Assembly (NCBI RefSeq): GCF_015265435.1
Contig: NZ_JABJWH010000007.1
Coordinates: 34,735 to 98,734 of the forward strand
Reading direction: 5' to 3'
Length of the DNA stretch: 64,000 nucleotides
Source of the DNA: Alloalcanivorax profundimaris
Lineage (GTDB): Bacteria > Pseudomonadota > Gammaproteobacteria > Pseudomonadales > Alcanivoracaceae
Below are positions 39,132-50,719 of this stretch, one piece after another. The translations under genes and the position numbers were made by a program. The stretch's first letter is position 1; each line of letters starts with the position of its first letter. The notes beneath the pieces are model-generated. The model ran no database searches. It saw nothing but the letters and a program-made list of their open reading frames with translations, and was not told where the DNA came from.

Positions 39132-40682
39132 TTATTGAAATTGCCGATCCGGGTGGGCACAGGTTATCACAAAGCGGGCGCCGGGTTGGGCGTCCTCGTG
39201 GTCCAGGGTGGCCTGATTGGCTTGGCAGAGCTGGCGGCACACGTACAGGCCCAGACCGTTGCCCCGGTCGCTGGTGGTGTAGAAGGGTTCGAACAGGTGG
39301 GGCAGGGCGTCCTCGGGCACGCCGGGCCCGTCGTCGGTGACCGTGATCCAGGGCAGGCCGGTGCGTGGATGCACGCCGTAGGCCAGGGTCACGGCGCGCT
39401 CCGCGCCGCCGTGCCGGAAAGCGTTACCGATCAGGTTGTCGACCACCTGCACGAACTGGTTGCGGTCAAAACGGACCGCCACCTCGGCATCGCCCGGTAC
39501 CAGCGTCAGCCGGTGGAAGGCTTCGCCGCGCTGGTGCCAGCCATCGACGATCTCGCCCAGCGCTTCTTCCAGGGAAAAGCGGGCGGCCTGGCCGCGCGGG
39601 CGCCGGGACAGATCCAGCACGTCGCTGATGATGCCGTTCACCCGCTGTACATGGTTGCGGATGATCGCCAGCAGGCGGGCGTCCTCCGGCGAGGCGCCGT
39701 CCTCGTCGAGCAGCTCGGTGGCATGGCTGATGGCGCTCAGCGGATTGCGGATTTCATGGGCCAGGGTGGCGGACAGCCGGCCCAGGGAGGCCAGGTTGAG
39801 CTGCTGGGCTTCCTGGGCGATGCGGGCGGTGTCTTCCAGAAACACCAGGGTGAGGTTCTCGTGGCCCGTGTCCATGGCGGCGAAGCGGGCGCTCACTTCC
39901 GGGGATTGCCGGGAAGGACGCAGCGGCGCCGGCGCGATATGGGGTGCTCCCCGCCAATGCTGGTAGCGTTCCACCAGGGGCTCGGGCAGGTGCTGGCCGG
40001 CCATGGCGCCGCCGAAGAAACCGTCCGCCGAGGGGTTGGACTGCAGCACCCGGTGGGCCTCGTCGAACACCATCACGCCGGTGCGCATGCGCGCCACGAT
40101 CTGCTGGTTGAGCGCCTCCAGACGCTCGATCGCCACCCGCTGGCGGGCGGCGATGCCCTCGCTGCGTTCCAGGCGGCCGGCGATCTGCTGGATGATCAGC
40201 GACACCATGAAGAAGGCGATACCCAGCAACCCGGCCTCGGTGAGCTGGAACGGATCGCCGTCGCCGGTCTGGATGGCGAAGTAGAACTGCTCGAACATCA
40301 CCGTGAGGGTGGCCAGCGCCGCGATCAGAAAACCCAGCCGGCCGCGCAGCAGGATGTTGCCGCCGGCCACGTTGACCAGCAGCAGCACCGCCAGTCCCCC
40401 TTCCAGGCCGCCGTTGGCGTGCACCACCAGGCCCAGCACCAGCACGTCGATGACCAGGGCCACCGGCTGGGCCCAGGCCGGCTTGCGCGCCGGCCGGGTA
40501 TAGTCCATGAAGGACGACAGCAGGGTGAGGATCAGGTAGCCGACCACGGTGGCTTCGAACAGGGCCGGCAAGTACTGGCCGATGACCGTGCGCCCGCTCA
40601 GATAGAACGAGGCCAGCAGCACCGTGGCGATGACGATGCGGTAGAGGTTATAGATGCGCGCCGGCGTCCAGCTAGGGTTCAT
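39132..40682 (-). CDS. pilS: Two-component sensor histidine kinase PilS
   Basis: A 516-residue membrane kinase with six predicted transmembrane helices in residues 12-170, a PAS-like cytoplasmic segment (about 190-290), a HisKA domain with H310 in LSATLAHEIRNPLSAIS and an HATPase domain (NLIGNAFRHGG; DRGNGLGLYV). In Pseudomonas PilS phosphorylates PilR in response to pilin level in the inner membrane. The start at 40682 is inside the end of the upstream 85-residue protein gene (11-base overlap). Orientation and adjacency with pilR are typical. Confidence 0.94.
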   Translation of the reverse strand: MNPSWTPARIYNLYRIVIATVLLASFYLSGRTVIGQYLPALFEATVVGYLILTLLSSFMDYTRPARKPAWAQPVALVIDVLVLGLVVHANGGLEGGLAVLLLVNVAGGNILLRGRLGFLIAALATLTVMFEQFYFAIQTGDGDPFQLTEAGLLGIAFFMVSLIIQQIAGRLERSEGIAARQRVAIERLEALNQQIVARMRTGVMVFDEAHRVLQSNPSADGFFGGAMAGQHLPEPLVERYQHWRGAPHIAPAPLRPSRQSPEVSARFAAMDTGHENLTLVFLEDTARIAQEAQQLNLASLGRLSATLAHEIRNPLSAISHATELLDEDGASPEDARLLAIIRNHVQRVNGIISDVLDLSRRPRGQAARFSLEEALGEIVDGWHQRGEAFHRLTLVPGDAEVAVRFDRNQFVQVVDNLIGNAFRHGGAERAVTLAYGVHPRTGLPWITVTDDGPGVPEDALPHLFEPFYTTSDRGNGLGLYVCRQLCQANQATLDHEDAQPGARFVITCAHPDRQFQ

Positions 40683-40929
40683 GATGTTCCAGATACTGGC
40701 GCTGGTGCTCCTGGGAGCAGAAGCCCAGGCCACGGTGCCGGAACGCCTCCCGCTCGGGCACATGGAGGCCGCACTGCTGGCAGCGGATCATGGTTTCGCC
40801 GCGCGGCTCCGCGGAGCGCGTCGGGCGGGTGCCGTCGTCGTCGTTATTGGCGGCGGCCAGCAGGCGTTTGGCGAAACGCCACACCAGGTACACGAGTGCC
40901 GCCAGAATCAGCAGCCGAATCAGCCCCAT
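40672..40929 (-). CDS. PP0621 family protein
   Basis: An 85-residue protein with one N-terminal membrane segment (MGLIRLLILAALVYLVWRF) followed by a short cytoplasmic or periplasmic zinc-ribbon-like part with CQQCGLH and CSQEH. This is the architecture of the PP0621 family, named for a Pseudomonas putida gene near pilS and the bamD gene. Its function is unknown. It overlaps the start of pilS by 11 bases and may be translationally coupled to it. The cysteine pairs suggest metal binding. Confidence 0.8.
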   Translation of the reverse strand: MGLIRLLILAALVYLVWRFAKRLLAAANNDDDGTRPTRSAEPRGETMIRCQQCGLHVPEREAFRHRGLGFCSQEHQRQYLEHHEP

Positions 40930-41006
40930 AAGGATCTCCCAGACGCCTGTGCAAGGTCAGGCGGCTACAGAGTACAATCACCGCTCCACGGAGAAAAGGC
41001 GGTACT

Positions 41007-42632
41007 ATGCGACTCGTAATGGCCCAGCGGAACCCGCTGGTGGGGGACATCGAAGGCAACGCCGGCGCGGTGGTGGCCGCCACCCGGGAAGCGCGCAATT
41101 TGCTCGGCGCCGAGCTGGTGATCTTCCCGGAACTGATGCTGACCGGTTATCCGCCGGAGGATCTGTTGCTGCGCCCCAGCCTCAACACCCGCATCGACGA
41201 GGCGCTGGCCGCCATCGGCGCGGAGATCGCGGTGCCGGTGGTGCTCGGCTACCCGGCGGTGCGCAATGGTATTCGTCGCAATGCCGCCGGCGTGCTGTTC
41301 CCCGGCGAAAGCCGCCCGCGCCATGAGTACTTCAAACGCTGCCTGCCCAATTACCGGGTGTTCGACGAGAAGCGTTACTTCCAGGCCGGCGACCAGCCCT
41401 GTGTGTTCGAGCTGGGTGGCGAGAAGCTGGGCCTGACCATCTGCGAGGACATCTGGTTCCAGGGGCCGGCGGCGTCCGCCGCCGAGGCCGGCGCCACCAG
41501 CCTGATCAACCTCAACGCCTCCCCGTTCCGGCTCGGCAAGCTGGAGGAGCGCTACGAGCAGGTGTCCGCCCGCGCCCGGGAAACCGGTCTGCCGGTGTTC
41601 TACTGCAATCTGGTGGGCGGCCAGGACGAGCTGGTGTTCGACGGCGCGTCCTTCGCGGTGGACGCCAACGGTGAGCGGCGGGTTCAGGGCGCCAGCTTCG
41701 AGGAAGGCCTGGTTCCCCTGGACCTGGATCAGGAGGGGGGCACCCCAAGGGTCCATGGCGAGGTGCTGCCGGCGCCGGAAGGCGACGAGAGCCTGTACCG
41801 CGCCCTGGTGCTGGCGACCCGGGATTACGTCAACAAGAACGGCTTCAAGGGCGCGCTGCTGGGACTCTCCGGCGGCATCGATTCGGCGCTCACCCTGGCG
41901 GTGGCGGTGGACGCCCTGGGGCCGGAGCGGGTCGAGGCGGTGATGATGCCGTTCCGTTACACCGCCAAAATCAGCATCGAGGACGCCGAGCAGCAGGCCC
42001 GCACCCTGCGGGTGCGCTACCGGGTGCTGCCCATCGAGTCCGCCTTCAACGGTTTCATGGAGATTCTCGAGGACGCCTTCGCCGGCCTCGCCACCGACAC
42101 CACCGAGGAGAACCTGCAGGCCCGCTGCCGGGGCGTGCTGCTGATGGCGCTTTCCAACAAGAGCGGCTCGGTGGTGCTCACCACCGGCAACAAGAGCGAG
42201 ATGGCGGTGGGTTACGCCACCCTCTACGGGGACATGGCCGGCGGGTTCTCGGTGCTCAAGGACGTGTTCAAGACCTCGGTGTACCGGATCGCCCGCTGGC
42301 GCAACCAGAAAGCCGGCACCGAGATCATTCCGGATCGGGTGATCACCCGGCCGCCCTCCGCCGAGCTGGCGCCGGACCAGGTGGACGCCGACTCCCTGCC
42401 CGGTTACGACGAGCTGGACGCCATCCTGGAACGCTACGTGGAGCAGGACATGAGCGCCGAGGCGGTGATCCGCGACGGCTTCGACCGGGACACCGTCTAC
42501 CGGGTGGTGAAGCTCACCGACCGCAACGAATACAAGCGCCGGCAGGCGGCGGTGGGGCCCCGGGTGAGCCGCCGGGCGTTCGGCAAGGACCGGCGTTACC
42601 CGATCACCAACGGCTGGCGGCCCGGGGACTGA
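41007..42632 (+). CDS. nadE: Glutamine-dependent NAD+ synthetase
   Basis: A 541-residue two-domain enzyme. The N-terminal nitrilase-type glutaminase domain has the catalytic triad E42 (VIFPELMLTG), K110 (YFKRCLPN) and C146 (LTICEDIWF). The C-terminal synthetase has the PP-loop LSGGIDSA (287-294) and NKSEMAVGY. It amidates deamido-NAD with glutamine-derived ammonia. Its gene ends exactly at the end of the convergent bamD. In P. aeruginosa nadE is elsewhere, so this neighbourhood is different from that reference. Confidence 0.95.
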   Translation: MRLVMAQRNPLVGDIEGNAGAVVAATREARNLLGAELVIFPELMLTGYPPEDLLLRPSLNTRIDEALAAIGAEIAVPVVLGYPAVRNGIRRNAAGVLFPGESRPRHEYFKRCLPNYRVFDEKRYFQAGDQPCVFELGGEKLGLTICEDIWFQGPAASAAEAGATSLINLNASPFRLGKLEERYEQVSARARETGLPVFYCNLVGGQDELVFDGASFAVDANGERRVQGASFEEGLVPLDLDQEGGTPRVHGEVLPAPEGDESLYRALVLATRDYVNKNGFKGALLGLSGGIDSALTLAVAVDALGPERVEAVMMPFRYTAKISIEDAEQQARTLRVRYRVLPIESAFNGFMEILEDAFAGLATDTTEENLQARCRGVLLMALSNKSGSVVLTTGNKSEMAVGYATLYGDMAGGFSVLKDVFKTSVYRIARWRNQKAGTEIIPDRVITRPPSAELAPDQVDADSLPGYDELDAILERYVEQDMSAEAVIRDGFDRDTVYRVVKLTDRNEYKRRQAAVGPRVSRRAFGKDRRYPITNGWRPGD

Positions 42633-43451
42633 TCAGAGCAGATCGAAGGTCAGCAGGCTTAGCAGGCCCTTGTTCTCGCTGGGCCACCAGGCCAGGTTCA
42701 CCTCGCCGTCGTCGTCCAGGTACTCGCTGTCCGGCCAGCTTTCGGTCAGGGCGCGGCGGCTCTTGTCCGCCAGTTCCGGCCGTTCCAGGCGCTCATAGCC
42801 TTCCACCATGATCGCCAGGGCCTCCGGCACCATGGGCGTGCGCTGGTAGTGCTGCACCACGTACTGGGCCCGGTTGATGGCGGCGATGTAGGCGCCACGG
42901 CGGGCGTAGTAGCGTGCCGCGTGCAGTTCATGGCGGGCCATTTCATTACGGATGAACACCATCCGCGAGCGCGCGTCCGGGGCGTATTCGCTGTCCGGGA
43001 AGCGCGTCACCAGCCGCTCGAAATCCTCGAAGGCGTCCCGGGCGGAACTCAGGTCCCGGGAGGACTTGTCGGTGCTCATGAAGGAATCGAAGAAGCCGCG
43101 TTCCATGTAGAAATTGGCCAGGCCGCGCATGTAGAGGGCGTAGTCCAGGCGCGGATGGGCCGGATAGCCGCGCAGGAAGCGCTCGGCGGCGACCACGGTT
43201 TCCGGGTATTCCTGGGACCGGAAGTGGGCGTAGATCAGGTCCAGCTGGGCCTGTTCCGCGTAGCGGCCATAGGGGAAGCGGGCCTCCAGTTCCTTGAGCC
43301 GGTCGATGGCGGTCAGGTAATTGTTGGAGTCCATGGCGTCCTGGGCCTCGCGGTACTGGGCCGCCTCGGTGCGTTCCGGGCTTTCTTCCGGCGTGTTGGC
43401 GCAGGCGCCCAACAGCAGGGCGGCCAGCAGGGGCCAAATCAGTCTCGGCAT
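42633..43451 (-). CDS. bamD: Outer membrane assembly lipoprotein BamD
   Basis: A 272-residue lipoprotein of the beta-barrel assembly machine. The signal PRLIWPLLAALLLGAC ends in a lipobox with cysteine near residue 18. Five TPR-like repeats follow, including the conserved YGRYAEQAQLDLIYAHF and FPDSEYAPDARSRMVFIRN. The start at 43451 begins the signal peptide. It is divergent from rluD, the classical bamD/rluD arrangement. It recruits BamA substrates, so it is presumably essential. Confidence 0.94.
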   Translation of the reverse strand: MPRLIWPLLAALLLGACANTPEESPERTEAAQYREAQDAMDSNNYLTAIDRLKELEARFPYGRYAEQAQLDLIYAHFRSQEYPETVVAAERFLRGYPAHPRLDYALYMRGLANFYMERGFFDSFMSTDKSSRDLSSARDAFEDFERLVTRFPDSEYAPDARSRMVFIRNEMARHELHAARYYARRGAYIAAINRAQYVVQHYQRTPMVPEALAIMVEGYERLERPELADKSRRALTESWPDSEYLDDDGEVNLAWWPSENKGLLSLLTFDLL

Positions 43452-43508
43452 TTTTTCCTCGGTACGACGGGGTACAATGGAGCGCCTATTGTAATCACAG
43501 GTCGGACT

Positions 43509-44480
43509 ATGGGACATCTTGGCGGCGAGAAAATTCAGCGCACCGAGGAGGTGAGCGAGCAGTACGCCGGTTCAAGGCTGGATCAGGCCGCCGCCGAGCT
43601 GTTCGACGGCTTCTCCCGGTCGCGCCTGCAAAACTGGATCAAGGAGGGCGCGCTCACCGTCAACGGCCGCGCCGCGCGGCCCAAGGACAAGCTGCTCGGC
43701 GGCGAGGCCCTGACCCTGGCGGTGGAACTGGAGCCGGAGATCGACGATCAACCCCAGGCCATTGAGTTGCCGGTGGTCTACCAGGACGAGGACCTGCTGG
43801 TCATCGACAAGCCCGCCGGCCTGGTGGTGCACCCCGCCGCCGGCCACGCCGACGGCACCCTGCTCAACGGCCTGCTGCACCTGGACGAGCGCCTCTCCAG
43901 CCTGCCCCGGGCGGGCATCGTGCACCGCCTGGACCGGGACACCACCGGCCTGATGGTGGTGGCGCGCTCGGTGGAAGCGCACACCGGCCTGGTGGCCCAG
44001 CTCCAGGACAAGAGCCTGTACCGGGAGTACGAGGCGGTGGCCGTGGGGGTGATGACCGGCGGCGGCACCGTGGACGCGCCCATGGGGCGCCACCCGGTGG
44101 ACCGCAAGCGCCAGGCGGTGCTCGAGCACGGTGGCAAGAACGCCGTGACCCATTACCGGGTGCTGGACCGCTACCGGGCCCACACCCGGGTGCAGGTGCG
44201 CCTGGAAACCGGCCGCACCCACCAGATTCGCGTGCATCTGGCCCACCGCCGCTACCCGCTGGTGGGCGATCCCCTGTACGGAGGGCGCCTCAAGTTGCCC
44301 GCCGGGGCCAGCGAGGCCTTGCGCGAGGCCCTGCGGCGCTTCCCGCGCCAGGCCCTGCACGCCCGCAAGCTGGGGCTGGTGCATCCGGTGAGCGGTGAAT
44401 ACATGGAATTCGAGTCCCCCTTGCCGGCGGACTACCAGGCATTGATCCAGGCCCTGGAGGCGGACCGGGAGGCTTCATGA
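43509..44480 (+). CDS. rluD: 23S rRNA pseudouridine synthase RluD
   Basis: A 323-residue enzyme that isomerises uridines 1911, 1915 and 1917 of helix 69. An N-terminal S4 domain (about 15-75) is followed by the catalytic domain with HRLDRDTTGLMVVA, containing the catalytic Asp, and RTHQIRVHLAH. The ATG at 43509 gives the expected N-terminus; the frame continues upstream through the bamD region without family similarity. Its stop overlaps the pgeF start by ATGA. Confidence 0.95.
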   Translation: MGHLGGEKIQRTEEVSEQYAGSRLDQAAAELFDGFSRSRLQNWIKEGALTVNGRAARPKDKLLGGEALTLAVELEPEIDDQPQAIELPVVYQDEDLLVIDKPAGLVVHPAAGHADGTLLNGLLHLDERLSSLPRAGIVHRLDRDTTGLMVVARSVEAHTGLVAQLQDKSLYREYEAVAVGVMTGGGTVDAPMGRHPVDRKRQAVLEHGGKNAVTHYRVLDRYRAHTRVQVRLETGRTHQIRVHLAHRRYPLVGDPLYGGRLKLPAGASEALREALRRFPRQALHARKLGLVHPVSGEYMEFESPLPADYQALIQALEADREAS

Positions 44481-45226
44481 CGCTGCCCGACATCACTCAG
44501 TGGCTGCGCCCGGACTGGCGGCCTCACCCCCGCGTCCGCGCCGTGGTGACCACGCGCCTTGGCCGCCATTCGCCGCCGCCCTGGCACGGCTTCAACCTGG
44601 GCATGAACTGCGGCGACGAGGCGGACCGGGTGGAACAGGCCCGCCGCCACGTGCACAAACTGCTGGGCACCGATCACCCGCCGGCCTGGCTGCGGCAGAT
44701 TCACGGCGACCGCATCGTCCGCGCCGGCGAGGCGGATGTCCGTGCCGACGGCGTCTGGACCAATGAAACCGGCTGGCCCTGCGTGGTGCTCACCGCCGAT
44801 TGCCTGCCGGTGCTGCTGGCGCGTGCCGACGGCACCGCCGTGGCGGCGGTGCACGCCGGCTGGCGCGGACTGCACGCCGGCATTCTGGCACGCGCCGTGG
44901 CCACGCTGGCGCCGGACGATGAGCCGCTGTCCGCCTGGCTGGGACCGGCCATTTCCGAGCGTGCCTACCAGGTGGGCGAGGACGTGCACCGGGCGTTTCT
45001 CGACCTGGGCCCGGAATACGGCGGCGCCTTCCGTCGCGACAGCCAGCCCGGCCACTGGCGTTTCTCCCTCGCCCACGCCGCCACCCTGGCCCTCAACGCC
45101 GCCGGGGTGGAGGATGTGTCCGGCGGTGAGCATTGCACCGCTTCCGACCCGGATCACTTCTATTCCTACCGCGCCGAAGGGCAGACCGGGCGCTTCGCCA
45201 GCCTGATCTGGCTGGCGCCGGCCTGA
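44477..45226 (+). CDS. pgeF: Purine nucleoside phosphorylase/laccase-domain protein (YfiH, PgeF)
   Basis: A 249-residue protein of the YfiH family with metal-binding His and Cys in LTADCLPVLLA and AAVHAGWRGLHAGI, plus GPAISERAYQVGEDV. Bacterial members act as adenosine/inosine phosphorylases or deaminases, and PgeF in E. coli corrects peptidoglycan precursor errors. The gene overlaps rluD by ATGA and precedes clpB, the order seen in Pseudomonas. Older names include polyphenol oxidase. Confidence 0.93.
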   Translation: MTLPDITQWLRPDWRPHPRVRAVVTTRLGRHSPPPWHGFNLGMNCGDEADRVEQARRHVHKLLGTDHPPAWLRQIHGDRIVRAGEADVRADGVWTNETGWPCVVLTADCLPVLLARADGTAVAAVHAGWRGLHAGILARAVATLAPDDEPLSAWLGPAISERAYQVGEDVHRAFLDLGPEYGGAFRRDSQPGHWRFSLAHAATLALNAAGVEDVSGGEHCTASDPDHFYSYRAEGQTGRFASLIWLAPA

Positions 45227-45234
45227 CGGCCTTG

Positions 45235-45257
45235 GTGGGGAGCGACTGAAGCCGCGA
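45235..45257. repeat. REP-like palindromic repeat, copy 2
   Basis: GTGGGGAGCGACTGAAGCCGCGA is a variant of the same REP type, here an imperfect stem (GCGACT/AGCCGC). It lies between pgeF and clpB. Confidence 0.5.
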
Positions 45258-45294
45258 TCCCTTTTGACGCCGATCAATATCCCGCGTCCCGCCT

Positions 45295-45322
45295 CTTGAA
45301 ACCTTCACGGAAGACCGCATTT
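45295..45322 (+). promoter_or_regulatory. Sigma32 (heat-shock) promoter of clpB
   Basis: CTTGAAA (45295-45301), 13-bp spacer, CCGCATTT (45315-45322) matches the sigma32 consensus CTTGAAA-N13/15-CCCCATNT with one -10 mismatch, about 80 bases before the clpB start. Confidence 0.75.
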
Positions 45323-45403
45323 TAAGTTCAGTTTTTGAGCAGACGGCCATGCGCCGGTCGCCGCAGACGGGGCCGCCATGGCGCGCGAAAGGAGAGACGT
45401 TTC

Positions 45404-47992
<2,589 letters not shown>

Positions 47993-48013
47993 GGTCGCCG
48001 CTCCAGGTACAAG

Positions 48014-48041
48014 AAGGGCCGGATTATCCGGCCCTTTTTTA
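48014..48041 (+). terminator. Intrinsic terminator of clpB
   Basis: Perfect 10-bp stem AAGGGCCGGA/TCCGGCCCTT (48014-48023 with 48027-48036), loop TTA, six T. Its end is 5 bases from the transposase stop codon. Confidence 0.93.
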
Positions 48042-48045
48042 TGGT

Positions 48046-49251
48046 TCATCGCGGATTCCCGGGAAAGGCGGCTTTGATCTTGAGGAAGAAGTAGTCGCTA
48101 TCCCGGTAGCCATAGGCCATGCGCTTGATGACCTTGATGCGGTTGTTCATGCCCTCCAGGACGCTGGTGTTGAGGCGGTAGCAGGCACTGGCGATGATGC
48201 CCTCAGCGTAGGGCTTCAGGAGCCGGGCGAAGCGGATCAATGGGCCCAGGCCACTGGCCTGGGCCATGTTGAACCATCGCGTCCAGCGCCAGCGGGCGGC
48301 CCGTTCGGTGCGGGCGTACCAGAGCTCCTTGAGCTGGGCCTTCATCAGGTACACCGTCATCAGTGGCTGGTTGAGGTCCAGCAGGGCCTTCAGTTCGCCG
48401 GCCTGCTCCCCCTTCAGGTTCTCCGGATTACGCAGCAACAGCCAGCGTGAGCGCTTCACGGCGCGGCGTGCGGGCTTGTCGTGGCGCAGTTGGTTGGCCT
48501 GATCCACCCGAACCCGGTCGATCACCTCCCGACCGAACTTGGCGATCACATGGAACAGGTCGTAGACCACCCGGGCCCTGGGGCACCAGGCCTGTACCTC
48601 CAGGTCCATGGCGGTGTTCATGTCCATGGCCACCGCCTCGATGTGCTCGCAATGAGGGCCCAACCACTGGAAGCAGGGCCGGATCGCCTCCCGGGATCGG
48701 CCTTCGCCCACCCACAGCACCTGCCGGGTCTCGGCGTCGATCACCACGCTGGCGTAGCGGTGGCCCTTGAACAAGGCGAACTCGTCCATCACCAGATAGC
48801 GGACCCGGCGGAGGTCGGGTTCAGGCAGATCCCGGGCCAGCCGGGCCTTGTCCAGGCTCTTGAGGGTGTGCCAGTGCAGGCCCGTTAGCTCGGCGATCTG
48901 CTTGATCGGCAGGAGGGTCAGCAGGGCCTCGACGTGCTGGCGCAGCCGGTGGGTGAGACGAGATCGGGGTGCCAGCCAGGACAGTGCTTCTCGCCCGACA
49001 CCGCAGGTGACGCACCGTACCCGGCGTATCGGCACCGACAACCAGACCCGGTACTCAAACAGGTCCCGGTCGCGGATGCGGCGAACCGTGATGTCATGGA
49101 TCAGGGAGCAGGACCGCCCGCAGCACGGGCAACGGGCGGGCACCTGAGGATCGGGAATCAGGTCAATCTGGCACTGGGAGTCGGGGAGCGGAACAAACCG
49201 GGTGGCGATAAAGCCTTCCCAGCCAGCCCCGGGGAACGTAGCATCGCCCAT
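48046..49251 (-). CDS. ISL3 family transposase
   Basis: A 401-residue DDE transposase that looks intact. The N-terminal zinc finger has CPCCGRSC and CVTCG. The catalytic acids are in VMDEFALFKGHRYASVVID (first Asp), ARVVYDLFHVIAKFG (second Asp) and TSVLEGMNNRIKVIKRMAYG (Glu), the hallmark pattern of the ISL3 group. The start at 49251 has AAGGACA upstream. It lies between the clpB terminator and the sterol desaturase gene. I could not identify the terminal inverted repeats or the 8-bp target duplication by eye, so the boundaries of the element are unresolved. Confidence 0.92.
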   Translation of the reverse strand: MGDATFPGAGWEGFIATRFVPLPDSQCQIDLIPDPQVPARCPCCGRSCSLIHDITVRRIRDRDLFEYRVWLSVPIRRVRCVTCGVGREALSWLAPRSRLTHRLRQHVEALLTLLPIKQIAELTGLHWHTLKSLDKARLARDLPEPDLRRVRYLVMDEFALFKGHRYASVVIDAETRQVLWVGEGRSREAIRPCFQWLGPHCEHIEAVAMDMNTAMDLEVQAWCPRARVVYDLFHVIAKFGREVIDRVRVDQANQLRHDKPARRAVKRSRWLLLRNPENLKGEQAGELKALLDLNQPLMTVYLMKAQLKELWYARTERAARWRWTRWFNMAQASGLGPLIRFARLLKPYAEGIIASACYRLNTSVLEGMNNRIKVIKRMAYGYRDSDYFFLKIKAAFPGNPR

Positions 49252-49577
49252 GGCGGCAGTGTCCTTGTCAGGTTATTTGGTCGCACAAACAACTTAACTC
49301 GGTTCACTGTCCGCCCCCACCTCTTTACTCCTTCTGACTCCTTCTGGTTCCTGAATCCCGACTTGGTCCGTGACGCTGAGGCTCACTGCTGAGCGGCTCA
49401 GGGCGCGACGCCCTTCCGGGACCCTTGAGAACAGGACGTTCGAAAGGGAGCCTACAGGGACGTACTTGCGGCGTTCCCGGAAGGGCGTCGCGCCCTGAGT
49501 CGCGCCCCGGCTGGAGCGAGACTTCCCGCCAAAGCGCGATGAACCTTTTTTATGCGCACGGGTTTTATGGGCGCGGG
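49252..49577. other. Intergenic region between the transposase and the sterol desaturase gene
   Basis: 326 bases with no supported gene. It holds the expected right side of the ISL3 element (end not located), a tandem 10-base repeat ACTCCTTCTG twice at 49327-49346, and the long palindrome at 49397-49499. Sequence is GC-rich in the palindrome and lower near the transposase. Confidence 0.7.
49397..49499. repeat. 103-bp palindromic element with perfect 25-bp arms
   Basis: 49397-49421 and 49475-49499 are exact reverse complements of 25 bases, beginning CTCAGGGCGCGACGCCC. The 53-base interior contains GGGAGCCTACAGGGACGTAC. There is no T tract next to either arm, so it is not a simple terminator. 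It resembles a miniature inverted-repeat element or a REP-type unit. Confidence 0.75.
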
Positions 49578-50711
49578 TCAGGGGCGGGGTGTTTTGTCGC
49601 GGCGGAACGGGAACGAAAACTGCCGCACCACGCCTTCCGGAACCCGCGTGCTGGCCCGGGTGCCATAGCGGGCGGCCAGCCGGTCGGGCATGAACAGAGT
49701 GCCGAACAGCTTGTCGTAGATCGGCAGGAAGGCGGCGTAATTCTTGTCCACCGCCTCGTCTTCCGAGGAATGGTGCCAGTGGTGAAATTCCGGCGTGGCG
49801 ATCAGCCAGCGCACCCCCGGAAAACGGAAGCGCACATTGGCGTGGATAAAGATGGCATGGAAGGAAATGAACACCAGGTAGGCGTACACCGCCGACGGCG
49901 CGAACCCGAGCACGAAGATCGGCAGATAGCCGGCGAACCGGTTGGCGATGATTTCCACCAGATGCAACCGCGACGAGGCCATCCAGTCCAGCCGCTCGCT
50001 GGAGTGGTGCACGGCGTGGAATTTCCATAACCCGGGCACTTCGTGGAACGCCCGGTGAATCCAGTAACTGGCCAGGTCCACCACCACCAGAAGTTCCAGG
50101 AACTGCAGCCATAACGGTTGCGCCGCCACCCATTGCTGGAACCCGCGATGCACATGGTCGTGCAGGAACACCTGGATCGGTATCACCGTGAAGAAGCTGA
50201 TCAGCTGCACGCCCACGTGGCTGAACAGGAAATACTTCATGTCGGTGATCCAGCCCCGGCGCAGCACCCGCTGATCCCGGTCCTTGGGGTAGATACGCTC
50301 CAGCGGGATGAACACCAGCGCCAGCACCAGCAGGGTGAGGATGAAATAATCGAAGCCGGCATACAGGCTGCGCCCGTCCAGCGGCGGCACATCCAGCCGC
50401 CCGGAACCGAGCAGCGCCGCCATGCAGGCGAGCACCATGCCGGCCAGCCCGTAGCGCCGGTCGGCGTGCCGGAACACGCTGATAAAGCCGGCCACGAACG
50501 CCACGGCGATGCCGGCGAACAGCACGCCGCGCAGCACGGTGGCATTGTAGAAGCCGCGAAATTCCGGGGTGGTGAACAGCTCGGGATAGAGGAAGCAGAA
50601 ACCAGCCAGCACGGCGAGCAGACCCAGGCCAATGGAAATCGTGGCGCTGATGCGGCCCTGCCCGGGCGTCAGGTCCACGTCCTCGAAGCGCTCGCGCAAA
50701 TAATCGCTCAT
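49578..50711 (-). CDS. Sterol desaturase/fatty acid hydroxylase family protein
   Basis: A 377-residue integral membrane di-iron enzyme with about eight hydrophobic spans. Histidine boxes of the superfamily are present: HDHVHRG, HRAFHEV, HAVHHSS, and HHWHHSSEDEAVDKNY. Such enzymes hydroxylate or desaturate sterols, carotenoids or alkyl lipids using O2. The substrate is unknown. The N-terminal 110 residues are an extra membrane domain compared with minimal family members. The following gene encodes a DUF4124 protein (8 bases further, same strand, upstream in transcription). Confidence 0.88.
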   Translation of the reverse strand: MSDYLRERFEDVDLTPGQGRISATISIGLGLLAVLAGFCFLYPELFTTPEFRGFYNATVLRGVLFAGIAVAFVAGFISVFRHADRRYGLAGMVLACMAALLGSGRLDVPPLDGRSLYAGFDYFILTLLVLALVFIPLERIYPKDRDQRVLRRGWITDMKYFLFSHVGVQLISFFTVIPIQVFLHDHVHRGFQQWVAAQPLWLQFLELLVVVDLASYWIHRAFHEVPGLWKFHAVHHSSERLDWMASSRLHLVEIIANRFAGYLPIFVLGFAPSAVYAYLVFISFHAIFIHANVRFRFPGVRWLIATPEFHHWHHSSEDEAVDKNYAAFLPIYDKLFGTLFMPDRLAARYGTRASTRVPEGVVRQFSFPFRRDKTPRP

Positions 50712-50719
50712 CGTGATGG

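Noticed and set aside
48046..49577. Terminal inverted repeats of the ISL3 element
   Set aside because: I compared the sequences flanking the transposase and found no convincing pair, so no mobile-element boundaries are given.
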